DNA of 64,000 nt from Kordiimonas laminariae (GCF_023008165.1 NZ_JAKQZA010000002.1:248001-312000), one strand, 5' to 3'; positions 35,737 to 45,292 are shown, numbered from the stretch's first letter. Numbers and translations are program-made. Notes: generated by a model not told the origin, from the sequence alone.

Positions 35737-36462
35737 CTAGTGCCCTCTTTCGTCTAGCTGGCGTGAAAGGATTGCAGCAAACTCATCCGAGAAACCCTCA
35801 ACACGGCTTGCATAACGGCCAAGGTCTGTGGAAAGCTTGTTATATGCAATTACGGACGGAATAGCTGCCACAAGACCAAGAGCCGTTGCAAGAAGCGCTT
35901 CCGCAATACCTGGGGCCACCGTTGCGAGCGAGGTATCAGAAGCCTGCGCAATCGCTGTAAAGCTGTTCATAATACCCCAAACCGTACCGAAAAGGCCTAC
36001 GAACGGCGCCGCAGAGCCAATGGTTGCCAGATAGCCAACCTGACCTTCAAGGCGGTCCATCTCGCGGCCAGTGGTAACGTGCATAACCTTTGAAATTCGA
36101 TCCTGTACCGTAATTTTATCCACACCACTATGAGGCGCACTTAAGCTGCGCTGCCATTCGCGCATAGCTGCTACAAACACAGCTGCAAGCGGATGTGTTG
36201 GCGCCGCCTTCATACGGGCATAGAGCTCATCAAGACTACTGCCCGACCAGAAAGTTTCTTCAAAACTATCTGCTTTCGCACGAGCTTCTTTTACACGCTT
36301 CCAAGTATTGAAAATGATCGACCATCCCCAAATACTTGATGTAACAAGCAGGATCATAACAGTCTGAACGATAAAATCGGCTTGAAGAAACATACCGATA
36401 ATGGAAAAATCTGGTGCATTACCACCCAGTTGAACCGCTTCGACGGCTTCATTCTGCATCAT
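35737..36462 (-). CDS. tolQ: Tol-Pal motor protein TolQ
   Basis: A 241-residue MotA/TolQ/ExbB channel protein with three membrane helices: about 25-48, 140-165 and 175-205. The channel blocks are LATIGSAAPFVGLFGTVWGIMNSF and APGIAEALLATALGLVAAIPSVIAYN. With TolR it uses the proton gradient to energise TolA. A gggag ribosome site precedes tandem ATGs at 36462. First of the tol genes, 37 bases after ybgC. Confidence 0.97.
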   Translation of the reverse strand: MMQNEAVEAVQLGGNAPDFSIIGMFLQADFIVQTVMILLVTSSIWGWSIIFNTWKRVKEARAKADSFEETFWSGSSLDELYARMKAAPTHPLAAVFVAAMREWQRSLSAPHSGVDKITVQDRISKVMHVTTGREMDRLEGQVGYLATIGSAAPFVGLFGTVWGIMNSFTAIAQASDTSLATVAPGIAEALLATALGLVAAIPSVIAYNKLSTDLGRYASRVEGFSDEFAAILSRQLDERGH

Positions 36463-36498
36463 ACTCTCCCTACACCAGGTTGGTGCAAACTAATCTCT

Positions 36499-36984
36499 TT
36501 AAACATGTCCAGCAGCTTTTGCTGCATCATACCAATCTTTCCAGCAAGCACGTGCTTCTGGGTGCCAGCGTTTGGGACGCCCATCTTCTCCAATAACAGC
36601 AACAAGTACTTCTGCTTCCGCAATCACTTCGTCACCGCGTTTGATCCACTGCTTCACTTCAATAGCAGCAGCGCGTACTTTTGTGACCATACTATGACCA
36701 ATAAGCAGATCATTTAATTTTGATTGAGATTTGTAGCTAATATTGAGGTTGCTTACCACATATGTAAGCGGACCACCTTCTTCATCAGGAATATCAAAAA
36801 GGAAATCAACATCAGCCTTCGTACCGCGAATACTTTCTGAACGAACCCGCTCAAAAAAACTCACGTAACGACCGTGATAAGCCATGCCGCCAACATCAGT
36901 ATCTTCATAATAAACTCTGATTGGAAAGTGAAAAATACCTTCTTTCCACATGCCTTCTGCTGGCACTACCGCATCACTCATCAC
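36499..36984 (-). CDS. ybgC: Tol-Pal-associated acyl-CoA thioesterase YbgC
   Basis: A 161-residue hot-dog-fold thioesterase. The catalytic region [26 protein letters not shown] (about 24-49), with its Asp, is the family signature. It hydrolyses acyl-CoA or acyl-ACP and is widely linked to the Tol-Pal complex. It overlaps ruvB by four bases, joining the ruv and tol groups into one run. Confidence 0.94.
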   Translation of the reverse strand: MMSDAVVPAEGMWKEGIFHFPIRVYYEDTDVGGMAYHGRYVSFFERVRSESIRGTKADVDFLFDIPDEEGGPLTYVVSNLNISYKSQSKLNDLLIGHSMVTKVRAAAIEVKQWIKRGDEVIAEAEVLVAVIGEDGRPKRWHPEARACWKDWYDAAKAAGHV

Positions 36985-38027
36985 TTTCCTCCAAGCAGAT
37001 CAAACTGGCTGCCGCCTTCTTTTGTCGGAGGCGGTGTTAACCCCATATGACGCCAGCCATCAGGCGAGAGCATACGACCACGCGGCGTACGCTGCACGAG
37101 GCCAATCTGCATCAAATAAGGTTCAATAATATCTTCAATCGCATCTCGAGGTTCCGAGAGCGCTGCTGCCAGAGTTTCAACACCAACCGGTCCGCCCATA
37201 TATGTCTCACCGATGCAGGAAAGATATCTTCGGTCCATGGTATCAAGGCCGATATTATCCACTTGAAGACGGGTAAGTGCCGCATCTGCTGCTACTGCAT
37301 CCACTTCTTCTCTTTCGGCAACAAGAGCGAAATCGCGCACTCGGCGCAACAAACGACCTGCAATACGCGGCGTACCACGGGAGCGTGCAGCTACCTCACG
37401 TGCACCATCTTCTGTCATCTTTAAATCAAGCAGCCTCGCACCACGTGTTACCACTTCAGTCAGCTCTTCAACTTTATAGAATTCAAGCCTTGTTGGGATA
37501 CCGAAACGGTCCCGGAGTGGTTTGGTTATAAGGCCGGAACGCGTTGTAGCACCCACAAGAGTGAAACGCGGCAGGTCAATCTTCACAGAACGAGCAGCCG
37601 GACCTTCACCAATAATCAGATCAAGTTGGAAATCCTCCATCGCGGGATAGAGCACTTCTTCAACAGCCGGGTTTAATCGGTGGATCTCATCAATAAATAG
37701 AACATCACGCTCCTGCATATTGGTAAGAAGCGCCGCCAAGTCACCTGCTTTTGAAATCACTGGCCCTGACGTGGCACGGAAATTTACACCGAGTTCACGA
37801 GCAACAATCTGCGCCAAGGTGGTTTTACCAAGACCAGGAGGGCCAAAGAACAGCACATGATCCATGGCTTCACCACGTGCACGGGCTGCCTCAATAAATA
37901 CAGAAAGATTTTCTCGCGCTTCTTTCTGACCAATAAAATCATCAAGCGCTTGTGGGCGAAGACCAGCATCAATAACGTCTCCACCGCTTTCAGTGCCGCT
38001 TACAATTCTGTCCTGCTCGTCGGTCAT
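36981..38027 (-). CDS. ruvB: Holliday junction helicase motor RuvB
   Basis: A 348-residue AAA+ ATPase. It shows the RuvB N-terminal [19 protein letters not shown], Walker [10 protein letters not shown] (about 62-70), Walker [10 protein letters not shown], the sensor [18 protein letters not shown] and the winged-helix C-terminus with RTPRGRM. It drives branch migration with RuvA. It overlaps ruvA and ybgC by four bases each. Confidence 0.98.
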   Translation of the reverse strand: MTDEQDRIVSGTESGGDVIDAGLRPQALDDFIGQKEARENLSVFIEAARARGEAMDHVLFFGPPGLGKTTLAQIVARELGVNFRATSGPVISKAGDLAALLTNMQERDVLFIDEIHRLNPAVEEVLYPAMEDFQLDLIIGEGPAARSVKIDLPRFTLVGATTRSGLITKPLRDRFGIPTRLEFYKVEELTEVVTRGARLLDLKMTEDGAREVAARSRGTPRIAGRLLRRVRDFALVAEREEVDAVAADAALTRLQVDNIGLDTMDRRYLSCIGETYMGGPVGVETLAAALSEPRDAIEDIIEPYLMQIGLVQRTPRGRMLSPDGWRHMGLTPPPTKEGGSQFDLLGGK

Positions 38028-38650
38028 AGAATGCTACTCAATTCTTTAAGGGCCGCAGGTACAAGCGTTCCAACATCAGCATCTTCCCCAAGTTCATTTA
38101 TCACACGCGCAACGGCACCGTGTGCATCCGTTGGTTTGTAGCCAAGATTAACAAGCGCTGATACAGCATCTTCAAGGGCACCAGCATTTGCTGGTGCTGC
38201 TGGCGCACCGCCCGCAGGCATTTGCACACCGGGCTTCTGGAACACAAGGCCGGTAACTTTATCTTTCAGCTCGGTTACAATACGTGTTGCCACCTTGGGG
38301 CCGACACCCTTCGCACGTGCAACAGCAGTTTTATCCTGTGCGGCAATCGCATTCTGAAGTTCATTTGGTTGAAGTGCAGAAAGTATAGCTAGCCCTACCT
38401 TAGCACCTACACCTTGCACACTTGTGAGAAGTCGGAACATATCACGCTCGGCAACATCAACGAAACCAAAGAGCGTAATGGCATCTTCCCTCACCACTGT
38501 TTCAATATGCAAGCCACAAGCTTCACCAGCGCGCGGCATTTCGTTCAGTGTTCGCATACTTGCATGCACCAAATAACCAACACCATTCACATCAATGATG
38601 GCCCAATCTTCACCAGCGCTATCAACAAAGCCTTTTAATTTCGCGATCAC
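38024..38650 (-). CDS. ruvA: Holliday junction DNA-binding protein RuvA
   Basis: A 208-residue protein with the OB-fold start [28 protein letters not shown], two helix-hairpin-helix motifs ([16 protein letters not shown] and [19 protein letters not shown], about 70-130) and a flexible Ala/Pro-rich linker before the C-terminal RuvB-binding domain. It binds four-way junctions as a tetramer. Confidence 0.97.
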   Translation of the reverse strand: MIAKLKGFVDSAGEDWAIIDVNGVGYLVHASMRTLNEMPRAGEACGLHIETVVREDAITLFGFVDVAERDMFRLLTSVQGVGAKVGLAILSALQPNELQNAIAAQDKTAVARAKGVGPKVATRIVTELKDKVTGLVFQKPGVQMPAGGAPAAPANAGALEDAVSALVNLGYKPTDAHGAVARVINELGEDADVGTLVPAALKELSSIL

Positions 38651-39144
38651 CGACCCAATACTCCCATATTCTGCATACTTACCATATGATGCGCATGACA
38701 GATTGCAACTGCCAAAGCATCGGCCGCATCAGGGCCATTAATGGTTATCCCGGGCAAAAGAACCTGTACCATGGCATCCACCTGCTCTTTAGCGGCATGC
38801 CCAACACCCACAACAGACTTTTTTACGTGGTTTGGTGTATATTCGGCCACGCTAATACCAGCCATGGAAGGCACAAGGAGCGCTATACCACGAGCTTGGC
38901 CCAGCTTCAGCGTACTGGTCGGATTTTTATTAACAAAGGTTTCTTCCACCGCGCAGCTTGCTGGTTGCCATTCGGCAATCACTTCAGTTATGCCGTCATG
39001 AAGTTCCACAAGTCGTTCTGCGAGGGATTTTTTCGGAGAAGATTTCACCACACCGTTAGCGATGTGCGTGAGGCGGGTACCGCGGCTTTCCACAATACCC
39101 CACCCTGTTTTTTGCAAGCCTGGATCAAGCCCTAAAAGACGCAT
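38647..39144 (-). CDS. ruvC: Holliday junction resolvase RuvC
   Basis: A 165-residue RNase H-fold endonuclease. The catalytic acidic residues are seen in [13 protein letters not shown] (Asp7), [11 protein letters not shown] (Glu near 67) and [16 protein letters not shown] (Asp pair near 138-141). It resolves junctions bound by RuvAB. First gene of ruvCAB, 37 bases after yebC. Confidence 0.97.
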   Translation of the reverse strand: MRLLGLDPGLQKTGWGIVESRGTRLTHIANGVVKSSPKKSLAERLVELHDGITEVIAEWQPASCAVEETFVNKNPTSTLKLGQARGIALLVPSMAGISVAEYTPNHVKKSVVGVGHAAKEQVDAMVQVLLPGITINGPDAADALAVAICHAHHMVSMQNMGVLGR

Positions 39145-39181
39145 GAATTTAGCGCTCCTCCCCAGAGCTTATTTCAAGTGA

Positions 39182-39931
39182 TTAACCAGCGAGTTCTTCA
39201 AGAACCTCAGCCGGAATATCATAGTTACCGAACACAACCTGAACATCATCGTTATCTTCGAGGTTATCGATTAGGCGCATCAGTTTCTCAGCACCATCTT
39301 TATCCAGTGTCATTGGCTCTTTTGGCTTCCAGATAAGCTTCGCACCTTCTGGCTCCTTGCCAAGAGCTTCGGTAAGTGCAGCTACAACGGCATGAAGATC
39401 TGATGCTTCTGTGTAGATCGCGTGACCATCATCATCAGATTCAACTTCGTCTGCACCTGCTTCAAGTGCCGCTTCAAACATGTCATCCGCTTCAGCGGCA
39501 TCTGCCGGGAAGTTAATTTCCCCAACACGGTCGAACATAAAACCAACAGAGCCACTTTCACCAAGATTACCACCAGCTTTACCAAAAATTGTACGAACAT
39601 CTGACGCTGTACGGTTACGGTTATCTGTTAGTGTTTCAACGATAACACCAACACCGCCCGGGCCGTAGCCTTCATAGCGCATTTCCTCGTAGTTCTCGGC
39701 ATCACCACCAGCAGCTTTTTGAATAGCACGCTCGATGTTATCTTTTGGCATAGACTGTCCGCGTGCTGTTGCAACAGCAAGACGAAGGCGTGGGTTACTA
39801 TCCATTTCAGGACCGCCCATTTTGGCAGCAACGGTGATTTCACGGCTCAGCTTGGAGAAAACTTTTGAACGCTTTTTATCCTGAGCGCCCTTGCGGTGCA
39901 TGATGTTTTTAAATTTGGAATGGCCAGCCAT
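39182..39931 (-). CDS. yebC: YebC/PmpR family protein
   Basis: A 249-residue protein with the invariant start [25 protein letters not shown] and the block [16 protein letters not shown] (about 54-69). YebC proteins were long called transcriptional regulators. More recent work assigns some of them a role in relieving ribosome stalling at proline-rich stretches. Length is standard. It heads yebC-ruvCAB-ybgC-tolQRAB, a conserved order. A short AT-rich dyad lies just upstream. Confidence 0.95.
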   Translation of the reverse strand: MAGHSKFKNIMHRKGAQDKKRSKVFSKLSREITVAAKMGGPEMDSNPRLRLAVATARGQSMPKDNIERAIQKAAGGDAENYEEMRYEGYGPGGVGVIVETLTDNRNRTASDVRTIFGKAGGNLGESGSVGFMFDRVGEINFPADAAEADDMFEAALEAGADEVESDDDGHAIYTEASDLHAVVAALTEALGKEPEGAKLIWKPKEPMTLDKDGAEKLMRLIDNLEDNDDVQVVFGNYDIPAEVLEELAG

Positions 39932-39948
39932 GGTTATCCTCTGTACCT

Positions 39949-39964
39949 AAATTCTGTAGAATTT
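39949..39964. promoter_or_regulatory. AAATTC-TGTA-GAATTT dyad upstream of yebC
   Basis: A perfect 6-bp inverted repeat 18 bases before the yebC ATG. It could be an operator or a leader hairpin. No alphaproteobacterial LexA box (GTTC-N7-GTTC) was seen here despite the downstream ruv genes. Confidence 0.25.
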
Positions 39965-40107
39965 CTTGCGCCGCACAGCAGAAGGCGGCGGCAGTTGGCC
40001 CTTTATTACCATTTTTTCCGCGCTTGAACAGGGCAAATATTAGCCTTGAGCATTCATGAAAGCCTGATTAAGCTTATTTCCACAAAAAACAGGTTAGGAA
40101 GTAGCTT

Positions 40108-40548
40108 ATGGCAACGATGATTGGTGGCTGTTACTGCGGTAACATTACCGTAAAGCTGGAAACAGAAACACCGGCATCTGAAATGACCCCACGGGCGTGT
40201 GATTGTGATTTTTGCACGATCCACGGTGCTGAGTGGATTTCAACACCAGAAGCTAACCTTGAAATTGAAGTACAAAACGAAGCTGCTATTAACCTGTTCT
40301 CCCAAGGAAGTGAAAACGCACGCTTCTGGCTATGTCAGCGATGCGGGGTTGTGCCCGCTGTTACCTGCGACATGGGTGATCACAGAATTGGTGCACTAAA
40401 TAAACGCGCCATGCTCGATTTAAAGAAATTTCCCGCCACAGAACCTGTTAGCCCCAAGAACCTGCCACCAGAAGAAAAGAAAGCCCGCTGGGAAGGCCGC
40501 TGGATACAGAATGTGACTGTAAAAGATTGCTGGGATGTCGGTCTTTAA
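40108..40548 (+). CDS. GFA/CENP-V family zinc protein
   Basis: A 146-residue single-domain protein of the GFA (glutathione-dependent formaldehyde-activating) fold. Zinc-binding Cys groups are GGCYCGNITV (about 7-16), CDCDFC (about 30-35) and CQRCG near 75-79. Most family members have no proven substrate. A second, distinct GFA gene occurs at 53948. Its own start has a gaag ribosome site. Confidence 0.85.
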   Translation: MATMIGGCYCGNITVKLETETPASEMTPRACDCDFCTIHGAEWISTPEANLEIEVQNEAAINLFSQGSENARFWLCQRCGVVPAVTCDMGDHRIGALNKRAMLDLKKFPATEPVSPKNLPPEEKKARWEGRWIQNVTVKDCWDVGL

Positions 40549-40633
40549 TCCTATCTAAAATTGAGATAAGTCAAAGAAACACTGTAAATATCTTCTTATA
40601 AAGTCATGAGGGGTCGAGCTAGCATAGTGAGGT

Positions 40634-41395
40634 ATGCCGGTGAAATCACGTTGGGTAGTGTTTCTAATTGCACTTAGCCTGTTATCAGGCGCGGTGAATA
40701 GTTCCGATAAAGCTGAAAAACTATACAGACAGTGCCTGAACTGTCATAAATCAAATGACCCTCGACAATACGCAACTGCCCCCTCTCTGGAAGGTATAAT
40801 CGGCCGAGATATCGCAAGTATTAAGGGGTTTGACTATAGCAAGCGCCTGTTATCCGAAGAAGGTGTATGGACAGCGGAGAAACTGAATACATTCCTCACT
40901 CGCCCTGGTAAAGCACAGCCTGGTACGAAAATGCATTTTCGTGGTTTCAGAAACCCTCGTGACCGAGAGGTTCTTATCGCATGGCTCGCAGGAGAAGAGA
41001 TTTCTGATCTGGAAAACTCAGAAACTTTATCTGAAGCAGAACTCTTCAGGCCGTGTAAAGTTTGCCATAGCTATCAACCCAACGCACCCGCCAAGATTGC
41101 CCCCAATCTATATGGCATATACGGAAGGAAAATCGCCTCCTTCCCGAACTTCCAATACAGCGAACAGCTTCTCGCATGGGAAGGTGTATGGAATGACGAC
41201 ACTCTCAACGCTTTCTTCGTAGAGTTTAAAGGGCTGCGCCAAGGCAGCCATGCCGCCTTCAGGGCTTTAACCAAAGAAGAAGACCGAACAAGACTTATCG
41301 GCTTCCTTAAAGGTATTTCGCCTCAGGTATTCGAGAAAAATCAGGAAGATTACTTACAGCCTGACATCATGGAAACAGCACCAGAAACACGCTAA
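40634..41395 (+). CDS. Periplasmic diheme cytochrome c
   Basis: A 253-residue protein with a signal peptide (hydrophobic 7-20) and two class I cytochrome c domains. Haem motifs are CLNCH (34-38) and CKVCH (141-145). The first domain has the axial Met100 in PGTKMHF. The second domain keeps the fold but has GSHAAF (204-209) at the equivalent place, so the Met is missing and His206 is next to the position. The two domains look like an internal duplication. It would carry electrons in the periplasm, partner unknown. No oxidase or reductase gene is adjacent. Confidence 0.9.
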   Translation: MPVKSRWVVFLIALSLLSGAVNSSDKAEKLYRQCLNCHKSNDPRQYATAPSLEGIIGRDIASIKGFDYSKRLLSEEGVWTAEKLNTFLTRPGKAQPGTKMHFRGFRNPRDREVLIAWLAGEEISDLENSETLSEAELFRPCKVCHSYQPNAPAKIAPNLYGIYGRKIASFPNFQYSEQLLAWEGVWNDDTLNAFFVEFKGLRQGSHAAFRALTKEEDRTRLIGFLKGISPQVFEKNQEDYLQPDIMETAPETR

Positions 41396-41412
41396 ATCTT
41401 CTCAAGTACTCA

Positions 41413-41772
41413 TTAGTCAACGAATACGCCATCAAATCCGGCACCTGATTCATAAAACTCGGACTTCTTAACTTCGCCTTTGTTCGAAGTATTCCCATTT
41501 ATTCGCTCAAACAGCAAATTTAACAACGCCCCACGAGCGCCCTTGTAAGATAAATCATTTCGTTGCTCTGAGTTAAGCCTATTAAAGTCGTCCTCGTTTA
41601 AATAACGCGCATAAGCTAGGTAGTGATACTTTGATGACAACTTAATTTTCTTCAATACATCATCTACAACACACAAACTATAGGTCGGACCGACATCTCC
41701 AGCTTGGGTTAGTTTTTTGTATAGAGAAGCTACCTTTTTAGCCGCTCTCCGTTCAAAATATCGCTTAAGCAT
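41413..41772 (-). CDS. Small basic protein of unknown function
   Basis: A 119-residue protein, Lys/Arg-rich over the first 25 residues, with no signal peptide or membrane segment and no family I can name with certainty. Its ATG overlaps the stop of the upstream kelch gene (TAATG), so it is translationally coupled to it. A TTG three codons upstream would also be open. The C-terminal half (NLLFERINGN and EFYESGAGFDGVFVD) is Gly/Phe/Asp-rich. Function unknown. Confidence 0.7.
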   Translation of the reverse strand: MLKRYFERRAAKKVASLYKKLTQAGDVGPTYSLCVVDDVLKKIKLSSKYHYLAYARYLNEDDFNRLNSEQRNDLSYKGARGALLNLLFERINGNTSNKGEVKKSEFYESGAGFDGVFVD

Positions 41773-42827
41773 TATTCGCAAACACCTGTCATAAAATTAA
41801 CAGCACCAGAAACACGCTGATCCTTATAAAGGCCGCCAATGGTAAGCCAGTCATCTTGCCAGCGAAGTAGACCACGGTGATCCATAGTGGGTGTAACTTT
41901 ATCTTCAAGAGCTACCCAATTATCTCGGTTAAAGTCCCATGCAAACACATGTGCTTTCGGTGTAGCTGGCGTACCGTCATATCCGATGCCTGAATAATTA
42001 TAGGCCGTAGGAGTGCCCCCCGCGAACAAGATGCGGTTGCCTTCTCTATCACCCTCTCCCGCCATGCGGTAATGCCCTCGGCCTGGAAGTTGCGGTAGGC
42101 GTCTATATGTAATTTTTGTTGGATTAGCAGGATCAATGGTTCCCATCCAACCTTCATTCACAGTATCAAATTTGCGGCGACCCTTTTCATCCCTGCCAAC
42201 AACAGCGACACCGTCCGCAATCACAAACCGGTTTCCAACAATACCGCCCGCATGCCCGAACACTGGCGTACCTGGATAATCTGTCGCTTTGAACCAGCGC
42301 TTATCCTTTATGTCATACACTTGCACATCACGAATATTGCCTACGTCGTGCCAACCAGAAACTAAGTATATATAACGGTTCTGATAAACAAAGCTTACCG
42401 CATCATCTGTTGGCACCGGCATATCTGGAATGCGGACATATGTACGGTCATAGGGATTATATTCAAAATTCTCAGGCGTGGACTTTTCGCTGCCATCTTC
42501 AGCGACCGTATAACCGCCAAAATAGTAGATACGCTCATTCACAAGCTCAGCAGTAGCAGCGAGACGCCCCTCTTCAACAGGTAAATCAGGCAGTCGCTCC
42601 CAACCTTCACGGCCTTCTACAAACATATAAGCTTCTTTGGATGTATCCTGCCAAGTTTTACCTGCTTTGAGGCCAGCGAAAGAAAACAGATGCATTTTGT
42701 CGTGCATAACGCCGCCTGCAATCGCATTATTCGCATGTGGCACTGGCATCGGCGGTAAACACTTTTGCTCTGCCTGATCTACTTCGGCAACAGTTAACAT
42801 CGCCATTCCTGTCATCAATGCAAGCAT
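41772..42827 (-). CDS. Secreted kelch-repeat beta-propeller protein
   Basis: A 351-residue protein with a signal peptide (MLALMTGMAMLTVAEV at the start) and five or so kelch-like blades such as GRLAATAELVNERIYYFGGY, NRYIYLVSGW, and NRILFAGGTPTAYNYSG. It probably binds another protein or a glycan in the periplasm. The frame is open from 42854, but the ATG at 42827 has a taggaga ribosome site and starts the signal peptide. It follows the GNAT gene by 10 bases and overlaps the small gene downstream, so the three form a coupled unit. Confidence 0.8.
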   Translation of the reverse strand: MLALMTGMAMLTVAEVDQAEQKCLPPMPVPHANNAIAGGVMHDKMHLFSFAGLKAGKTWQDTSKEAYMFVEGREGWERLPDLPVEEGRLAATAELVNERIYYFGGYTVAEDGSEKSTPENFEYNPYDRTYVRIPDMPVPTDDAVSFVYQNRYIYLVSGWHDVGNIRDVQVYDIKDKRWFKATDYPGTPVFGHAGGIVGNRFVIADGVAVVGRDEKGRRKFDTVNEGWMGTIDPANPTKITYRRLPQLPGRGHYRMAGEGDREGNRILFAGGTPTAYNYSGIGYDGTPATPKAHVFAWDFNRDNWVALEDKVTPTMDHRGLLRWQDDWLTIGGLYKDQRVSGAVNFMTGVCE

Positions 42828-42837
42828 TACTGCTCTC

Positions 42838-43326
42838 CTATAAATCCATACCAAATACGATCATGTCTCTGCACTCAATCCCGTTTTCGATAATGATGCC
42901 TGAGTAATTCAGTGTGAAGAAATTTTTGGCTATGCGCTGCATACGAAAACCAGCTTTCTGATAAAAAGCGATCTGATCAATGCTTGAGTTCCCTGTTCCC
43001 ACCTCAAGATATGTACCGCCTTCTGATTGCACAGCATCAATTGCACCTTCAACCAATGCTTTCCCTACACCTTTACCCTGCCATTCTTCCGAAACAGCAA
43101 TGTTTTTAAGTTCCCAGTCATTCTCACCGAGCGGTACAATAACAAAGACACCTACAACGGTTTCTTCCCAAGCAGCAGCGAAGAGTTTCCCGTCTGCTAA
43201 ATACTCTTCAATCATAGAACGTGATGGATCGGCGAGCAGAAGCAAATCCCAGTATGGCTCAGGGCTATTTACTGCACGGATATCTAGATCAATAATGGGA
43301 ACTATCCTTCCAAAAATTAAGGTCAC
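42838..43326 (-). CDS. GNAT family N-acetyltransferase
   Basis: A 162-residue acetyltransferase. The acetyl-CoA loop is EEWQGKGVGKALVEGAI (about 79-95), preceded by WELKNIAVS, and the C-terminal block is AFYQKAGFRMQ (about 119-129). It transfers acetyl groups to an unknown amine. The only good start is a GTG at 43326, which lies inside a hairpin; the first internal Met (residue 38) would remove conserved strands. First of the GNAT-kelch-small-protein unit. Confidence 0.85.
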   Translation of the reverse strand: MTLIFGRIVPIIDLDIRAVNSPEPYWDLLLLADPSRSMIEEYLADGKLFAAAWEETVVGVFVIVPLGENDWELKNIAVSEEWQGKGVGKALVEGAIDAVQSEGGTYLEVGTGNSSIDQIAFYQKAGFRMQRIAKNFFTLNYSGIIIENGIECRDMIVFGMDL

Positions 43327-43349
43327 CTTTTGGAAAGTAACCTTAATTT
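43312..43349 (-). terminator. Terminator-like hairpin overlapping the GNAT start codon
   Basis: On the minus strand AAATTAAGGT and ACCTTAATTT form a perfect 10-bp stem, followed by TTT, 31 bases after the stop of the upstream gene at 43380. The GTG start of the acetyltransferase lies within the loop side of the right arm. It may stop the upstream transcript or restrict translation of the acetyltransferase. Confidence 0.5.
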
Positions 43350-43379
43350 CAAAGTTTTGATCTTTCCAGAAAAGAATAA

Positions 43380-44234
43380 CTAAGCGAGCTGTTCTGATGG
43401 CTGATGCCGGTCAAGGGCTTCTATAAAATTCGTCCAGAACTCTTTATCTCGCTGATATTGGCCCTCTGGTAACTGCCCCTTAATATGCTCGTTCCATTCA
43501 AGCCGACCAAGCGCATGCTCTCGGTAATCGTAAGCTGGGTTACTATACGGATTACTCCACCCTTCATCACCTGGCCAATTAACCTGAGTTTTCCCGCTAT
43601 CAATATTCACAGAAAGAACACTGATGAGAAAACGCCCTTCAGCGAGCATCTTTTCGCCATTTGACATATCTTTTGTCAAATCTTCCCAAGCATCCTTTAC
43701 ATGCTGAGGCGTGTGGTTACTGGGAAACCTAAAAGTATCAGCCCGACCAATTTGATATAGACCATCACCATCCCAATCTCCTTGAGCTCCTGGAGGAAGT
43801 ATGAAATTTAAGGCAGCTTCTTCTGTAAACGCCTCAAGGGCTTTATCACTTACAGGATCAGCGTGCCCTTGAACGATACGCAGGAAATCTCTGTCTTCAG
43901 ATGAGAGTGACTTCAGGAATGTTTTAGGGTCAGAGAACCCTCCTTCTGCTTCCGCACGTTCAATGATATTGGCGAATTTCGCCTTCATATCGTCCACACT
44001 TAATCCAAGTTTTTTTGCTGAATACTCAGTTCCCGTTTCAAATCTTTCTGGCCACCAATTAACCGAGAGATTTGGCGAACCTGAGGTTCTACCTTTTCCT
44101 TCCGCATAGCCTTGGGCATTTTCGGCATTAAACTGGCGTAACATGGAAAGAAACCCTTCTTTACCTGAAGTTTCCTTCCTCTCGCCATTTGCCAACAAAT
44201 AGGATGAAGTAGATGATATCTGTTCAATAGGCAT
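43380..44234 (-). CDS. Protein of unknown function with a DxDxDG calcium-type loop
   Basis: A 284-residue acidic protein with no signal peptide or membrane helix. It contains GDWDGDGLYQIGRAD (about 153-167), which resembles an EF-hand or dockerin calcium loop, and a Trp/Tyr/Asn-rich stretch, GDEGWSNPYSNPAYDYREHALG near 221-242. I do not recognise the family. The ATG at 44234 has a ggggac site; an upstream TTG adds four residues. The gene appears to be its own unit, ending at the hairpin at 43349. The Ser/Thr-rich start could be an export signal, but that is speculation. Confidence 0.65.
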   Translation of the reverse strand: MPIEQISSTSSYLLANGERKETSGKEGFLSMLRQFNAENAQGYAEGKGRTSGSPNLSVNWWPERFETGTEYSAKKLGLSVDDMKAKFANIIERAEAEGGFSDPKTFLKSLSSEDRDFLRIVQGHADPVSDKALEAFTEEAALNFILPPGAQGDWDGDGLYQIGRADTFRFPSNHTPQHVKDAWEDLTKDMSNGEKMLAEGRFLISVLSVNIDSGKTQVNWPGDEGWSNPYSNPAYDYREHALGRLEWNEHIKGQLPEGQYQRDKEFWTNFIEALDRHQPSEQLA

Positions 44235-44387
44235 ATTCGTCCCCAATCAATTGCCCGGCATCAAACATCAAGCAACAGAGAGGCCAAAAACAAATAAGCA
44301 CGTCTAAAAACAATATTTTAGGTTAAACTTGCGATAGGGTGTTATGGTTTCACTTCAGCAAGTAAATTATTCGAGCGGAACACTGTT

Positions 44388-44780
44388 ATGAGAAAAATTT
44401 TACTCTCCTCACTCGCGCTCTGCGCAAGTATTCACTCTTTCGCAGAGGAAAAAAAGCCAGCAATTTCTGCCGAACCTCTCTTAAAGTCAGCGATTACAGG
44501 TATTGACAGCCATGAAGTTTTAATGGCGAGAGTAACAGTTGCTGCAAACTCAGAAGCGGCACGTCATTATCATCCTACAGAAGAATATCTATACGTACTT
44601 TCCGGCAGCACCATTCTTAGAATTGATGGTGAAGAAGATGTATTACTGAAAGCTGGCATGCATGCCCGCATACCTGCCAAATCGGTTCACACGGCGGTAA
44701 CTAAACAAGAGGCCGCTGAACTTATTGTTTTTCGAGTGCATCCAAAAGGCCAGCCAGTCAGAAAGCTGGCACCAAATTAA
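44388..44780 (+). CDS. Secreted small cupin protein
   Basis: A 130-residue protein with a signal peptide (cleavage near SFA-EE, residue 19) and a single cupin barrel. Metal ligands fit the cupin pattern: His60, His62, Glu66 and His101 (RHYHPTEEY and VHTAV). Such periplasmic cupins may be dioxygenases, isomerases or binding proteins; substrate unknown. Convergent with the membrane protein gene that follows, overlapping by four bases. Confidence 0.85.
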   Translation: MRKILLSSLALCASIHSFAEEKKPAISAEPLLKSAITGIDSHEVLMARVTVAANSEAARHYHPTEEYLYVLSGSTILRIDGEEDVLLKAGMHARIPAKSVHTAVTKQEAAELIVFRVHPKGQPVRKLAPN

Positions 44781-45256
44781 TCGCCAGCAGCTTCCGCTTT
44801 TTGAATAATTTCTATCAGTTCATGAGGCACATCAAGCGCTACCGTACTGTTAGCCAACCAGTAAGCTGCAACTAGAGGCACAAACATGGTTGATACATAA
44901 TAGATGGAATACCCCTGAACGAGAAAATATCCACCAACTGCAAGAGCTGCCATATTCGCGAATACAACAAGGTGCAGCTTTGGATGGCGAATTTTATGTC
45001 GCTTTATCAGCTCATCTTTTTTGCTGTGTTTATCAACACCGGGAAGGCTGCCCGTAAGATTCACAGCATGATACATTGGAAAAACCAGGCACATCAGAAA
45101 TGCGATAACACTCACAGGGATTAACACGTATAGCAGAACGCCAAAATCAAGCATGATCGAAGCACCAATCAAGGCTGCCAGCGCGAGAACCATAATTCCA
45201 AAACTCGAAAATAATTCGACAATAACATTTTGCTCAAACGTATATTTTTCAGTCAT
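44777..45256 (-). CDS. Four-helix inner-membrane protein of unknown function
   Basis: A 159-residue protein with four hydrophobic stretches, at about 15-35, 40-60, 96-113 and 118-138, and an Lys-rich cytoplasmic loop between the second and third (HSKKDELIKRHKIRHPK). No family is recognised. It precedes nothing obvious in function, although the DUF817 membrane gene lies upstream on the same strand, 36 bases away, so co-transcription is likely. Confidence 0.7.
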   Translation of the reverse strand: MTEKYTFEQNVIVELFSSFGIMVLALAALIGASIMLDFGVLLYVLIPVSVIAFLMCLVFPMYHAVNLTGSLPGVDKHSKKDELIKRHKIRHPKLHLVVFANMAALAVGGYFLVQGYSIYYVSTMFVPLVAAYWLANSTVALDVPHELIEIIQKAEAAGD

Positions 45257-45292
45257 AATTCCCCCTTAAGACCGAATTAAACATACTCAAAA

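Noticed and set aside
39932-40107. LexA/SOS box upstream of yebC-ruvCAB
   Set aside because: A single GAAC was seen, but no second copy at the alphaproteobacterial spacing GTTC-N7-GTTC.
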